Of a stretch of DNA of 64,000 nucleotides, positions 41,702 through 48,929 are shown piece after piece (position 1 is the stretch's first letter; every line of letters begins with the position of its first letter). The notes beneath the pieces are model-generated. The model worked only from the letters and a program-made list of their open reading frames with translations, was not told the origin of the DNA and made no database searches. The position numbers and the translations under genes were made by a program. Origin of the DNA: Catellatospora vulcania (GTDB lineage: Bacteria; Actinomycetota; Actinomycetes; Mycobacteriales; Micromonosporaceae); assembly GCF_009720385.1 (NCBI RefSeq), contig NZ_WARX01000034.1, positions 86,888 through 150,887 on the forward strand, written 5' to 3'.

Positions 41702-42792
41702 ACATGATCACCAAGACGCGCGGGGCCACGCCGAGTCCGACGGCAGCGCGCCGCCGCGCACGGCAGCTCATGCTGCGTACGCCCGGCGGCGCGCTGTCAC
41801 TGCGGGTGCCCGCCCGTGCCCTGCTCGTCGGGGCCGTGCTGCTGCTGACGGCGGCCGCGATCGCCGTGGTCAACCTGTCCAGCGGGGACTTCCCGATCCC
41901 CGTCCGCGACGTGCTGCGCAGCCTGATCGGGCAGGGCGACCCGGGCACCGACTTCATCGTGCACGAGCTGCGGCTGCCCCGGGCGCTGGTCGCGCTGCTG
42001 GTCGGCGCGGCGCTGGGCGCGAGCGGCGCGGTGTTCCAGGGCCTGACCCGCAACCCGCTGGGCAGCCCCGACTTCGTCGGCATGACCGTCGGCGCGGCCA
42101 CCGGCGCGCTGGTCGTCATCCTGCTGCTCGACGGCAGCGGCCTGCAGGTCGCCGCAGGCGCGATCGCCGGCTGCGTGCTCACCTCGGTCGCCATCTACCT
42201 GCTCGCGTTCCGCGGCGGCACCCAGGCGTTCCGCCTGATCCTGATGGGCGTCGGGGTGTCCGCGCTGCTGGAGGCGTTCAACTCGTACCTCATCGTGAAG
42301 GGCCGCCTCGACGAGGCGCTCGCCGCGCAGGTGTGGCTCATCGGCAGCCTCGGCGGCCGCGGCTGGACCGAGGTCACCATCGTCGGAATCACGCTGGCCG
42401 TGCTGCTGCCCGTGGTCCTCTACTACGGCCGCCACCTGAACATGCTGGCGCTGGGCGACGACACCGCGACCCTGCACGGCGTACGCGTCGAGCGCAGCCG
42501 GGCGGTGCTCGCGCTGGCCAGTGTGGGGCTGGCCGCGGGCGCGACGGCCGCCGCGGGCCCGATCGCGTTCGTGGCGCTCGCCGCGCCGCAGCTGGCCGCG
42601 CGGCTGACCCGCTCCCCCGGGCCGGGCATCCTGCCCGCGGCGGCGATGGGCGCGGCGCTGATGGCCGGCAGCGACTGGGCGGCCCAGCGGGTGCTGCCCG
42701 ACCACGACATCCCCGCCGGCGTGGTCACCGCCGCGATCGGCGGGCTCTACCTGACCTGGCTGCTGGCCCGCGAGTGGCGGCGCGGCCGATGA
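41698..42792 (+). CDS. FecCD-family siderophore ABC permease 2
   Basis: A 364-residue permease with the same topology as its neighbour. Matching segments include LRLPRALVALLVGAALGASG, FQGLTRNPLGSPDFVGMTVG and HLNMLALGDDTATLHGV. The first ~45 residues are a basic cytoplasmic extension. GTG at 41698 overlaps the previous stop, and its own TGA overlaps the ATG at 42789. The two permeases form a heterodimer, as is usual for siderophore importers of actinobacteria. Confidence 0.95.
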   Translation: MNMITKTRGATPSPTAARRRARQLMLRTPGGALSLRVPARALLVGAVLLLTAAAIAVVNLSSGDFPIPVRDVLRSLIGQGDPGTDFIVHELRLPRALVALLVGAALGASGAVFQGLTRNPLGSPDFVGMTVGAATGALVVILLLDGSGLQVAAGAIAGCVLTSVAIYLLAFRGGTQAFRLILMGVGVSALLEAFNSYLIVKGRLDEALAAQVWLIGSLGGRGWTEVTIVGITLAVLLPVVLYYGRHLNMLALGDDTATLHGVRVERSRAVLALASVGLAAGATAAAGPIAFVALAAPQLAARLTRSPGPGILPAAAMGAALMAGSDWAAQRVLPDHDIPAGVVTAAIGGLYLTWLLAREWRRGR

Positions 42793-42809
42793 GCACGAAG
42801 GAGCACGCG

Positions 42810-43634
42810 ATGCAGGCACGGCTGCGGGCCGACAACCTGACCCTGGCGTACGACCGCCGCGTGGTCGCCCGCGACCTCGGTGTCGAGATCGCCGACGGGT
42901 CGTTCACGGTCATCGTCGGCCCGAACGCCTGCGGCAAGTCCACCCTGCTCAAGTCGCTTGCCCGGGTGCTGAAGCCGCAGGCGGGCACGGTCTACCTCGA
43001 CGGCGCGGCGATCGCCTCGCTGCCCTCGCGCCAGGTCGCCAAGCAGCTGGGCATGCTGCCGCAGTCGCCGGTCGTGCCGGCTGGGATCGTGGTCGAGGAC
43101 CTGGTCGCCCGGGGCCGCTTCGCCCACCAGCGGCTGCTGCGCCAATGGTCCGCCGACGACGAGGCCGCGGTACGCGAGGCGATGGCCGTGACCGAGGTGT
43201 CCGACCTGGCCGACCGGTTCGTCGACGAGCTGTCCGGCGGCCAGCGCCAGCGGGTGTGGCTCGCGGTCGCGCTGGCCCAGCAGACGCCGATCCTGCTGCT
43301 GGACGAGCCGACGACGTTCCTGGACCTGGCGCACCAGTTCGAGGTCCTCGACCTGTGCGCCGAGCTGCACGAGCAGGGCCGCACCGTGGTCGCCGTGCTG
43401 CACGACCTGAACCAGGCCTGCCGCTACGCCACCGACCTGGTCGTCATGCGCGGCGGCGAGATCGTCGCCCAGGGCGCGCCCGAGGCGGTCATGACGGCGG
43501 ACCTGGTCGAGCACGTCTTCGGCGTGACCAGCCAGGTGATGACCGACCCGCAGACGGGCACGCCCATGGTCGTACCCGCCGATCGCCGTCGTCGTCGTGG
43601 CGCCCGCACCGGGCAGCAGAAGGTCTCCGCCTAG
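42810..43634 (+). CDS. Siderophore ABC transporter ATP-binding protein (FecE/FepC-like)
   Basis: A 274-residue ATPase with Walker A GPNACGKST, signature LSGGQRQRVW, Walker B LLLDEPTTFLD and the switch histidine in VLHDLNQA. The ATG at 42810 is preferred because AAGGAG lies 6 bases upstream; the ATG at 42789, overlapping the previous stop, would add 7 residues. The last ~20 residues are Arg-rich. It completes an importer with the two permeases and the binding protein. Two strong hairpins follow. Confidence 0.95.
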   Translation: MQARLRADNLTLAYDRRVVARDLGVEIADGSFTVIVGPNACGKSTLLKSLARVLKPQAGTVYLDGAAIASLPSRQVAKQLGMLPQSPVVPAGIVVEDLVARGRFAHQRLLRQWSADDEAAVREAMAVTEVSDLADRFVDELSGGQRQRVWLAVALAQQTPILLLDEPTTFLDLAHQFEVLDLCAELHEQGRTVVAVLHDLNQACRYATDLVVMRGGEIVAQGAPEAVMTADLVEHVFGVTSQVMTDPQTGTPMVVPADRRRRRGARTGQQKVSA

Positions 43635-43635
43635 G

Positions 43636-43677
43636 GCCACAACTTCTGGGTTGTGGGCACAACCCAGAAGTTGTGGC
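43636..43677 (+). terminator. Perfect 19-bp terminator hairpin
   Basis: The arms 43636-43654 (GCCACAACTTCTGGGTTGT) and 43659-43677 pair perfectly around GGGC, 1 base past the ATPase stop. No T tract. It lies between convergent units. Confidence 0.88.
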
Positions 43678-43696
43678 GCTCCGGCGCTGATACCTT

Positions 43697-43722
43697 CGGC
43701 CTCCGGTAAGGACCGGAGGCCG
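43697..43722. terminator. Second hairpin, 11 bp
   Basis: CGGCCTCCGGT (43697-43707) pairs perfectly with 43712-43722 around AAGG. It is 21 bases beyond the minus-strand pseudogene stop and was probably that gene's terminator when intact. Confidence 0.75.
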
Positions 43723-43743
43723 CGAGACATCAGGCGACCGGGC

Positions 43744-44042
43744 TCAGGCCAGGGCCAGTGAGTGCGCGCCCGTCAGGGAGCGCGCGATCTCGCCGGCGCG
43801 AACGGCCGTGTTGGACAGCAGCGTCGGGCTGATGCCGTGGGTGTGCTCGGTCGGGCCCTGGACATAGATGCCGCAGCGCACGTCGCCGGTGGTGATGACG
43901 CGGTAGTCGCGTTCGACCTGGAGCTGCCCGCCGTCGCGGCGGGCGCAGTGCTCGCCCAGCTCGCCGAGCAGCGAGGCGGCCTCCTGGAGGTGCCGAAGCC
44001 GATCCCTGCGAGATCGTGAAGATGTGCGTCCGACGTGGACAT
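43744..44042 (-). pseudogene. Deleted ornithine/lysine N-monooxygenase
   Basis: From the ATG at 44042 the first residues are MSTSDAHLHDLAGIGFG, matching the FAD-binding start of SidA-like enzymes. The sequence then jumps, out of frame, to the extreme C-terminal part: LLGELGEHC, VERDYRVITTGDVRCGIYVQ and TEHTHGISPTLLSNTAVRAG, ending ALA at 43744. About 340 residues are missing, and the distance is not a multiple of three. It is therefore a non-functional second copy of the enzyme encoded at 34073-35437, to which both ends are similar but not identical. It directly neighbours the TnpB remnant. Confidence 0.88.
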
Positions 44043-44079
44043 ATGACCGTTGCTGATTTCATAGTCGGTTACCAGCAAT

Positions 44080-44097
44080 CCCGGCCTTTCGGACGGG
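44080..44097 (-). repeat. Right-end hairpin of the TnpB element
   Basis: On the minus strand CCCGTCC-GAAA-GGCCGGG folds with one mismatch. It begins 13 bases past the tnpB stop. This location matches the subterminal hairpin of IS605-type elements and the 3' end of the omega RNA; bases beyond it (ATTGCTGGTAACC) would be the guide position. Confidence 0.55.
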
Positions 44098-44110
44098 AAG
44101 GTTCTTGCCG

Positions 44111-44737
44111 TCACCGGAGCGTGACCGCTTCGGCTTGGCGAAGATCTCTCGCTTCTGTCCGCTGGTGCGGGGTTGCGCCACCTGCCCGCCCACCCGGCCG
44201 CTTGCGCGGCCGGGTGGTGGTGCGGGTCTCACGGTCGGCTCCACGAGGGTTCGACGCTTGCGCGTCCTGGTCTCCGGCCACTCCGGTACCAGTCAAAACA
44301 GCCGCCGCCACGACGGCGAGGTTACGGGCGGCGTTCGCGTCGCGGTCCATGACCAGACGACACTGTTCGCAGGTGAACACCCGGACGTGCAGCGGCAGCT
44401 TGGCTTTCACCGCACCGCAGTCCGAGCAGGTCTTCGACGACGGGAACCAGCGGTCGGCCACCACAGTGACCCCGCCGGCCCACCCGCCCTTGTAGGTCAA
44501 CTGTCGGCGGATCTGCCCGAACCCGGCGTCGGCGACCTTGCGGGCCAGTCGCCGGTTGGCCAGCATCCCGGCCACGTTCAGATCCTCGACCACCACCGTG
44601 CCGTACTCGGCCCGGACCGCGGTCGTGAGCTTGCGCAGCCCGTCAGCACGCAGGTCAGCGACACGGTGATGAACCCGGTTACGTTCGGCATCGGCTTTGA
44701 CCCACCGCCGCGACGGTGTGCGAGAGCAGTTCGCCAT
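44111..44737 (-). pseudogene. tnpB: TnpB (RNA-guided nuclease) C-terminal fragment
   Basis: The 208-residue frame covers only the last part of a ~400-residue TnpB. It retains the RuvC-II glutamate block VVVEDLNVAGM, the zinc finger (CSDCGAVK then CEQC) and the RuvC-III aspartate in DRDANAARNL. The N-terminal RNA-binding region and the RuvC-I aspartate are missing, so it should not cut DNA. The first ~10 residues (MANCSRTPSRR) probably derive from fusion at the deletion point. The tail beyond residue 150 is Arg-rich and likely overlaps the omega RNA. Confidence 0.9.
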
Positions 44738-44767
44738 CCCTTCCGCGTGCCGCCCCCGAAGATTACA

Positions 44768-44797
44768 TTAGGGTGGCCTTAGCAAGGTAAGCCTTGC
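44768..44797. promoter_or_regulatory. Overlapping iron boxes before the formyltransferase operon
   Basis: TTAGCAAGGTAAGCCTTGC (44779-44797) and TTAGGGTGGCCTTAGCAA (44768-44785) both resemble the 19-bp iron box and overlap. They lie about 60-90 bases upstream of the ATG at 44857 and link the operon to iron control. Confidence 0.78.
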
Positions 44798-44856
44798 CTT
44801 CGGTTTGCGCCAGCGGGCCGAGACGTTTCCACGTTCCAGTCCAGAGGAGGGCACCC

Positions 44857-45810
44857 ATGCGGGTCGCGATGTTCGGTTACCAGACCTGGGGGCACCGCAC
44901 GCTCCAGGCGCTGCTGGAAGCGCCAGACCTCGAGGTGGTCCTCGTCGTCACGCATCCGAAGAGCGACCACGCGTACGAGCGGATCTGGAGTGACTCCGTC
45001 GCCGACCTGGCCACCGAGCACGGCGTGCCCGTGCTGATCCGCGAGCGCCCCGACGACGAGGAGCTGATGGCGGCGCTCAAGGAAGCCGACCTGGACGTCA
45101 TCGTGGCCACCAACTGGCGCACCTGGATCCCGCCGCAGGTCTTCAACCTGCCCCGGCACGGCACGCTCAACATCCACGACTCGCTGCTGCCGAAGTACGC
45201 CGGCTTCTCCCCGCTGATCTGGGCGCTGCTCAACGACGAGCCCGAGGTCGGCGTGACCGCGCACATGATGGACGACACCCTCGACGCGGGCGACATCGTG
45301 CTGCAGCGCTCGGTGCCGGTCGGCCCGCGCGACACCACCGCCGACCTGTTCCACAAGACGCTCGCCCTGTTCGGGCCGCTGACGGTCGACGGCCTGCGGC
45401 TGATCGCGTCGGGCCGCACCGACTGGACGCCGCAGGACCGCACCCAGGCCAGCTTCTTCCACAAACGCGCCGACGAGGACCTGCGCATCGACTGGACCTG
45501 GACCGCCGAGGAGCTGGACCGCCTGGTCCGCGCCCAGTGCGACCCGTATCCGAACGCCTACACCTTCCACCGCGGGCAGCGCATCCGTGTGATCAAGGCC
45601 TCGGTCTCGCAGGCCGTGTACGGCGGCACGCCGGGCCGGATCTTCTACCGCGAGGGCGACGGCGTCGCGATCGTGGCGGGCGCAGAAGCCCGCCGGGGGA
45701 AGAGCAAGGGCCTGGTCATCGAGCGGGTACGCCTCGACGACGGCACCGAGCTGGCGGCCACCGACCTGTTCCGGACCATGGGCGGCTACCTGGGACACTC
45801 TCCGGCATGA
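44857..45810 (+). CDS. Hydroxyornithine formyltransferase-like enzyme (Fmt family)
   Basis: A 317-residue member of the methionyl-tRNA formyltransferase superfamily. The catalytic site shows LNIHDSLLPKYAG (N, H) and TLDAGDIVLQ (D); the C-terminal domain binds the substrate side. Iron boxes upstream and siderophore genes around it make formylation of N5-hydroxyornithine with 10-formyl-tetrahydrofolate the likely reaction, as for CchA in coelichelin biosynthesis. GAGGAGG is 6 bases before the ATG. The stop overlaps the next start (ATGA). Confidence 0.9.
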   Translation: MRVAMFGYQTWGHRTLQALLEAPDLEVVLVVTHPKSDHAYERIWSDSVADLATEHGVPVLIRERPDDEELMAALKEADLDVIVATNWRTWIPPQVFNLPRHGTLNIHDSLLPKYAGFSPLIWALLNDEPEVGVTAHMMDDTLDAGDIVLQRSVPVGPRDTTADLFHKTLALFGPLTVDGLRLIASGRTDWTPQDRTQASFFHKRADEDLRIDWTWTAEELDRLVRAQCDPYPNAYTFHRGQRIRVIKASVSQAVYGGTPGRIFYREGDGVAIVAGAEARRGKSKGLVIERVRLDDGTELAATDLFRTMGGYLGHSPA

Positions 45811-47000
45811 CGGAACTGACCGAGCTGCTGGCCGACCTGGTCCGCATCCCCAGCGTCGGCGGCACGCCGCACGAGGCCGGCATCCAGACGGTGCTCGCCG
45901 ACTGGATGCGCGCCGAGGGCCTGGAGGTCGACCTGTGGGAGCTGCCGCTGCCGGAGCTGACCGCCCAGCCGGGTTTCCCCGGCATGGAGGTCACCCGGGA
46001 GCGCGCGTACGGGCTGGTCGGGCGGCTGCCCGGCACGGGCGGCGGACGGTCGCTGATGTTCAACGGGCACATCGACGTGGTGCCGCCCGGTGACCCGGCC
46101 ACGTGGACGGGCGACCCGTTCAGCGGCCGGGTCGACGGCGACCGCCTCTACGGCCGGGGCGCCTGCGACATGAAGGGCGGCCTGGTCTCGGCGCTGTTCG
46201 CGATCCGCGAGCTGAAGCGCGACCGCCCCCGCGGCGATGTGCTCGTCGCGTGTGTGGCCGGTGAGGAGGACGGCGGGCTGGGCACGTACGCGCTGCTCGA
46301 CCGGGGGTGGCGGGCCGACGCGTGCGTCATCCCCGAGCCGACCGGCCTGGCCGTGGTCCCCGCCAACGCAGGCGCGCTGACGTTCCGGCTGCGCGTGCCC
46401 GGCACGTCGGCGCACGCCTCCCGGCGTACCGCGGGCGTCAGCGCGGTCGAGAAGTTCCTGCCCGTCTTCACCGCGCTGCGCGAGCTGGAAGCGTCCCGCA
46501 ACCGCGACGTCGACCCGCTGATGCGCCGCTGGGACATCCCTTACGCGCTGGAGATCGGCACCGTTCACGCGGGCGACTGGTCGTCGTCGGTGCCCGACCT
46601 GCTGATCGCCGAGGGCCGCTTCGGCGTCGCGCTCGGCGAGTCCCCGCAGTCGGCCAAGGCGGCGCTCGAAACGGCGGTCGCCGACGCGTGCGCCCGGGAC
46701 GGCTGGCTGGCCGAGCACCCGGTCACCGTCGAGTGGTGGGGTGGGCAGTTCCTGCCCGGCCGCAACCCAGACCCCGCGTTCACCGCGGCGCTCGTCGAGG
46801 CCACCGGCGTCACGCCGGAGCAGTGGGGTGCGCCATACGGCAGCGACCTGCGGCTGCTCGCCGGAGCGGGCATCCCTACGGTCCAGTACGGTCCCGGCGC
46901 CATCGAGCTGGCCCACGCCCCCGACGAGTACGTGCCGATCTCCGAGGTGGTGACCGCCAGCGCCGTGCTGGCCCGCCTCGCCGCGACCCACTGCGCCTGA
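45807..47000 (+). CDS. M20-family metallopeptidase/deacylase (ArgE/DapE-like)
   Basis: A 397-residue enzyme with the two-zinc site of the M20 family: FNGHIDVVPPG (H, D), GRGACDMKGG (bridging D), VAGEEDGG (E-E) and ELAHAPDEYV near the end (H). The dimerisation domain lies in the middle (VPGTSAHASRRTAG). It cleaves an amide, perhaps in siderophore processing or release, or in ornithine supply. That role is inferred from its coupling (4-base overlap) to the formyltransferase gene. The exact substrate cannot be predicted. Confidence 0.9.
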   Translation: MTELTELLADLVRIPSVGGTPHEAGIQTVLADWMRAEGLEVDLWELPLPELTAQPGFPGMEVTRERAYGLVGRLPGTGGGRSLMFNGHIDVVPPGDPATWTGDPFSGRVDGDRLYGRGACDMKGGLVSALFAIRELKRDRPRGDVLVACVAGEEDGGLGTYALLDRGWRADACVIPEPTGLAVVPANAGALTFRLRVPGTSAHASRRTAGVSAVEKFLPVFTALRELEASRNRDVDPLMRRWDIPYALEIGTVHAGDWSSSVPDLLIAEGRFGVALGESPQSAKAALETAVADACARDGWLAEHPVTVEWWGGQFLPGRNPDPAFTAALVEATGVTPEQWGAPYGSDLRLLAGAGIPTVQYGPGAIELAHAPDEYVPISEVVTASAVLARLAATHCA

Positions 47001-47118
47001 CCGGGCAGCCCTCGCCCGCCCACGACGTCACCGCCCCGACCGCCGCCCGACAGCCTGACGGGCGGCCGCGCGACGATGCACGCCGCGACCCACCACCGAC
47101 TCTCCCAGGAGAACTGAG

Positions 47119-48909
47119 ATGCCACAGCTGACCGGCGGCCGCGTGCTGCGCGAGGCCCTGCGCGGGCAGGCGGGCCGCATCACCGGCAGCGCGCTGCTCA
47201 GCACCGGCCATCAGGCCGGCGAGGCCATGGTGCCGGTGGTGATCGGCGTCGTGGTGGACCGGGCCGTCGGCACCGGCTCCAGCTCGCAGTTGCTGCTGTG
47301 GCTCGGCGTGCTGGGCGCGGTGTTCCTGACCCTGTCGTTCAGCTTCCGGTTCGGCGCACGGCTGGGCGAACGCGCCGCCGAGCAGGCGGGGCACGTGCTG
47401 CGGGTACGCCTCACCGACCGGGTTCTCGACGCGTGCGGCGGAGCCGACACCGGCCGCCTGCCGGGTGCGCTGGCCAGCGTCGCGACCAGTGACGCCGGGC
47501 GGGTCGGCATGGTCGCGCTCGTGCTGCCCCTCGGCGTGGCCGGCATCCTGGGCCTGGCCGTCGGCGCGGTCGCGCTGCTGCGGGTGTCGCTGCCGCTCGG
47601 CCTGCTGGTGCTGCTCGGCACGCCGCTCATGATGGGGCTGGCGCACCTGCTGGGCCGTCCTTTGCAGCGGCGCAGCGAGGTCGAGCAGGACCGGATCGCG
47701 CACACCGCCGGGCTCGCCGCGGACATGGTCGGCGGCCTGCGCGTGCTCAAGGGCATCGGCGCGGAACGGGCGGCGGCCGAACGGTACCGGCTGTCGAGCC
47801 GCGCCGCGCTCACCGCGACCGTGCACGCCGCCCGTGCCAAGAGCTGGCACGACGGCACCCTGCTCGCCGTCAACGGGCTGTTCCTGGCCGTCGTCGCGCT
47901 GGTCGGCGGACGGCTCGCCGCCGACGGCGCGATCAGCATCGGCGCGCTGATCGCCGCGGTCGGCATGGCGCAGTACCTGATCGGGCCGCTGTCCATGCTG
48001 GTCTGGGTCAACGGCGAACTGGCCCAGGGTCGCGGCAGCGCCGTCCGCATCGCCGAGGTGCTGGCCTCTCCAGCGGCCGTCGGCGGCGACGCGCCGCTGA
48101 CCGGCCCGATCACCGGCCGCCTCGCCGTACGCGGCCTCACCCACGGTGGCCTGCGTGACCTCGACCTCGACGTCACCGCCGGGCAGCTCGTCGGCGTCGT
48201 CACCGCCGACCCCGCCCACGCCGAGGCCCTGGTCGACCTGCTGGGCCGCGAACGCGAACCCGACTCCGGCACCATCACCCTCGACGGCCACGACCTGTCC
48301 ACCCTGGACCCCGAGGCGGTACGCGCCGCGCTGCTGGTCGCCGCCCACGACGCCGAACTGTTCGAAGGCACCCTGCGCGACAACGTCCTGGCCCCGGCCG
48401 CCGACGGCAGCACCGTGCCCCGGCAGCGCACCGCTCCGGCGACCCTGACCGGCCAAGCCGACACCGCCGCGGACGGCCCGCTCACCGCGGCGCCCGCCGC
48501 CTCCGGGACCGACAGCCTGCTCGGCGCGGCGCTGGCCGCCTCCGGCGCGGACGAGGTCGCCGCGACGCTGGCCGGCGGTGTCGACGGGGCGCTCGCCGAG
48601 CGCGGCCGGTCGCTGTCCGGCGGGCAGCGCCAGCGTGTCGCCCTGGCCCGCGCGCTGGCCGCCGACGCCCCGGTGCTGGTCCTGCACGAGCCCACCACGG
48701 CCGTCGACGCGGTCACCGAGCTGCGCATCGTCAACGGCGTACGCCGCCTGCGCGAAGGCCGTACCACCGTCGTCATCACCACCAGCCCGGCGCTGCTGGC
48801 CGCCGCCGACACCGTCCACTTCGTCGCCGACGGCGCGCTCACCGCGTCCGGCACCCACGAGCAGCTCGTCCGCGAGCACACCGGCTACCGCGCGACGGTG
48901 CTGGCATGA
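47119..48909 (+). CDS. ABC exporter half-transporter with degenerate nucleotide site
   Basis: A 596-residue type IV exporter half: six transmembrane helices (1-310) and a nucleotide-binding domain. The Walker A region near residue 357 reads VGVVTADPAHAEALV instead of G-GKS/T, and Walker B is VLVLHEPTTAVDA with His in place of Asp. The signature LSGGQRQRVALARAL near 499 is intact. About 60 Ala/Pro/Thr-rich residues are inserted in the helical domain. It should work only as a heterodimer with the next gene product, which has the intact Walker A. Likely role: siderophore or product export. Confidence 0.92.
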   Translation: MPQLTGGRVLREALRGQAGRITGSALLSTGHQAGEAMVPVVIGVVVDRAVGTGSSSQLLLWLGVLGAVFLTLSFSFRFGARLGERAAEQAGHVLRVRLTDRVLDACGGADTGRLPGALASVATSDAGRVGMVALVLPLGVAGILGLAVGAVALLRVSLPLGLLVLLGTPLMMGLAHLLGRPLQRRSEVEQDRIAHTAGLAADMVGGLRVLKGIGAERAAAERYRLSSRAALTATVHAARAKSWHDGTLLAVNGLFLAVVALVGGRLAADGAISIGALIAAVGMAQYLIGPLSMLVWVNGELAQGRGSAVRIAEVLASPAAVGGDAPLTGPITGRLAVRGLTHGGLRDLDLDVTAGQLVGVVTADPAHAEALVDLLGREREPDSGTITLDGHDLSTLDPEAVRAALLVAAHDAELFEGTLRDNVLAPAADGSTVPRQRTAPATLTGQADTAADGPLTAAPAASGTDSLLGAALAASGADEVAATLAGGVDGALAERGRSLSGGQRQRVALARALAADAPVLVLHEPTTAVDAVTELRIVNGVRRLREGRTTVVITTSPALLAAADTVHFVADGALTASGTHEQLVREHTGYRATVLA

Positions 48910-48929
48910 CCGGCCAGGAGGCACATCCC

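Larger units (their letters stand above)
44080..44737 (-). mobile_element. Remnant of an IS200/IS605- or IS607-type element carrying tnpB
   Basis: The remnant consists of a 5'-truncated tnpB and a right-end hairpin. No transposase tnpA and no left end are visible. Upstream of the remaining tnpB the sequence passes directly into the iron-box promoter of the formyltransferase gene, so the left part was lost by deletion. Confidence 0.75.

Noticed and set aside
44111..44737. Active RNA-guided TnpB nuclease
   Set aside because: The N-terminal half including the RuvC-I aspartate is missing.
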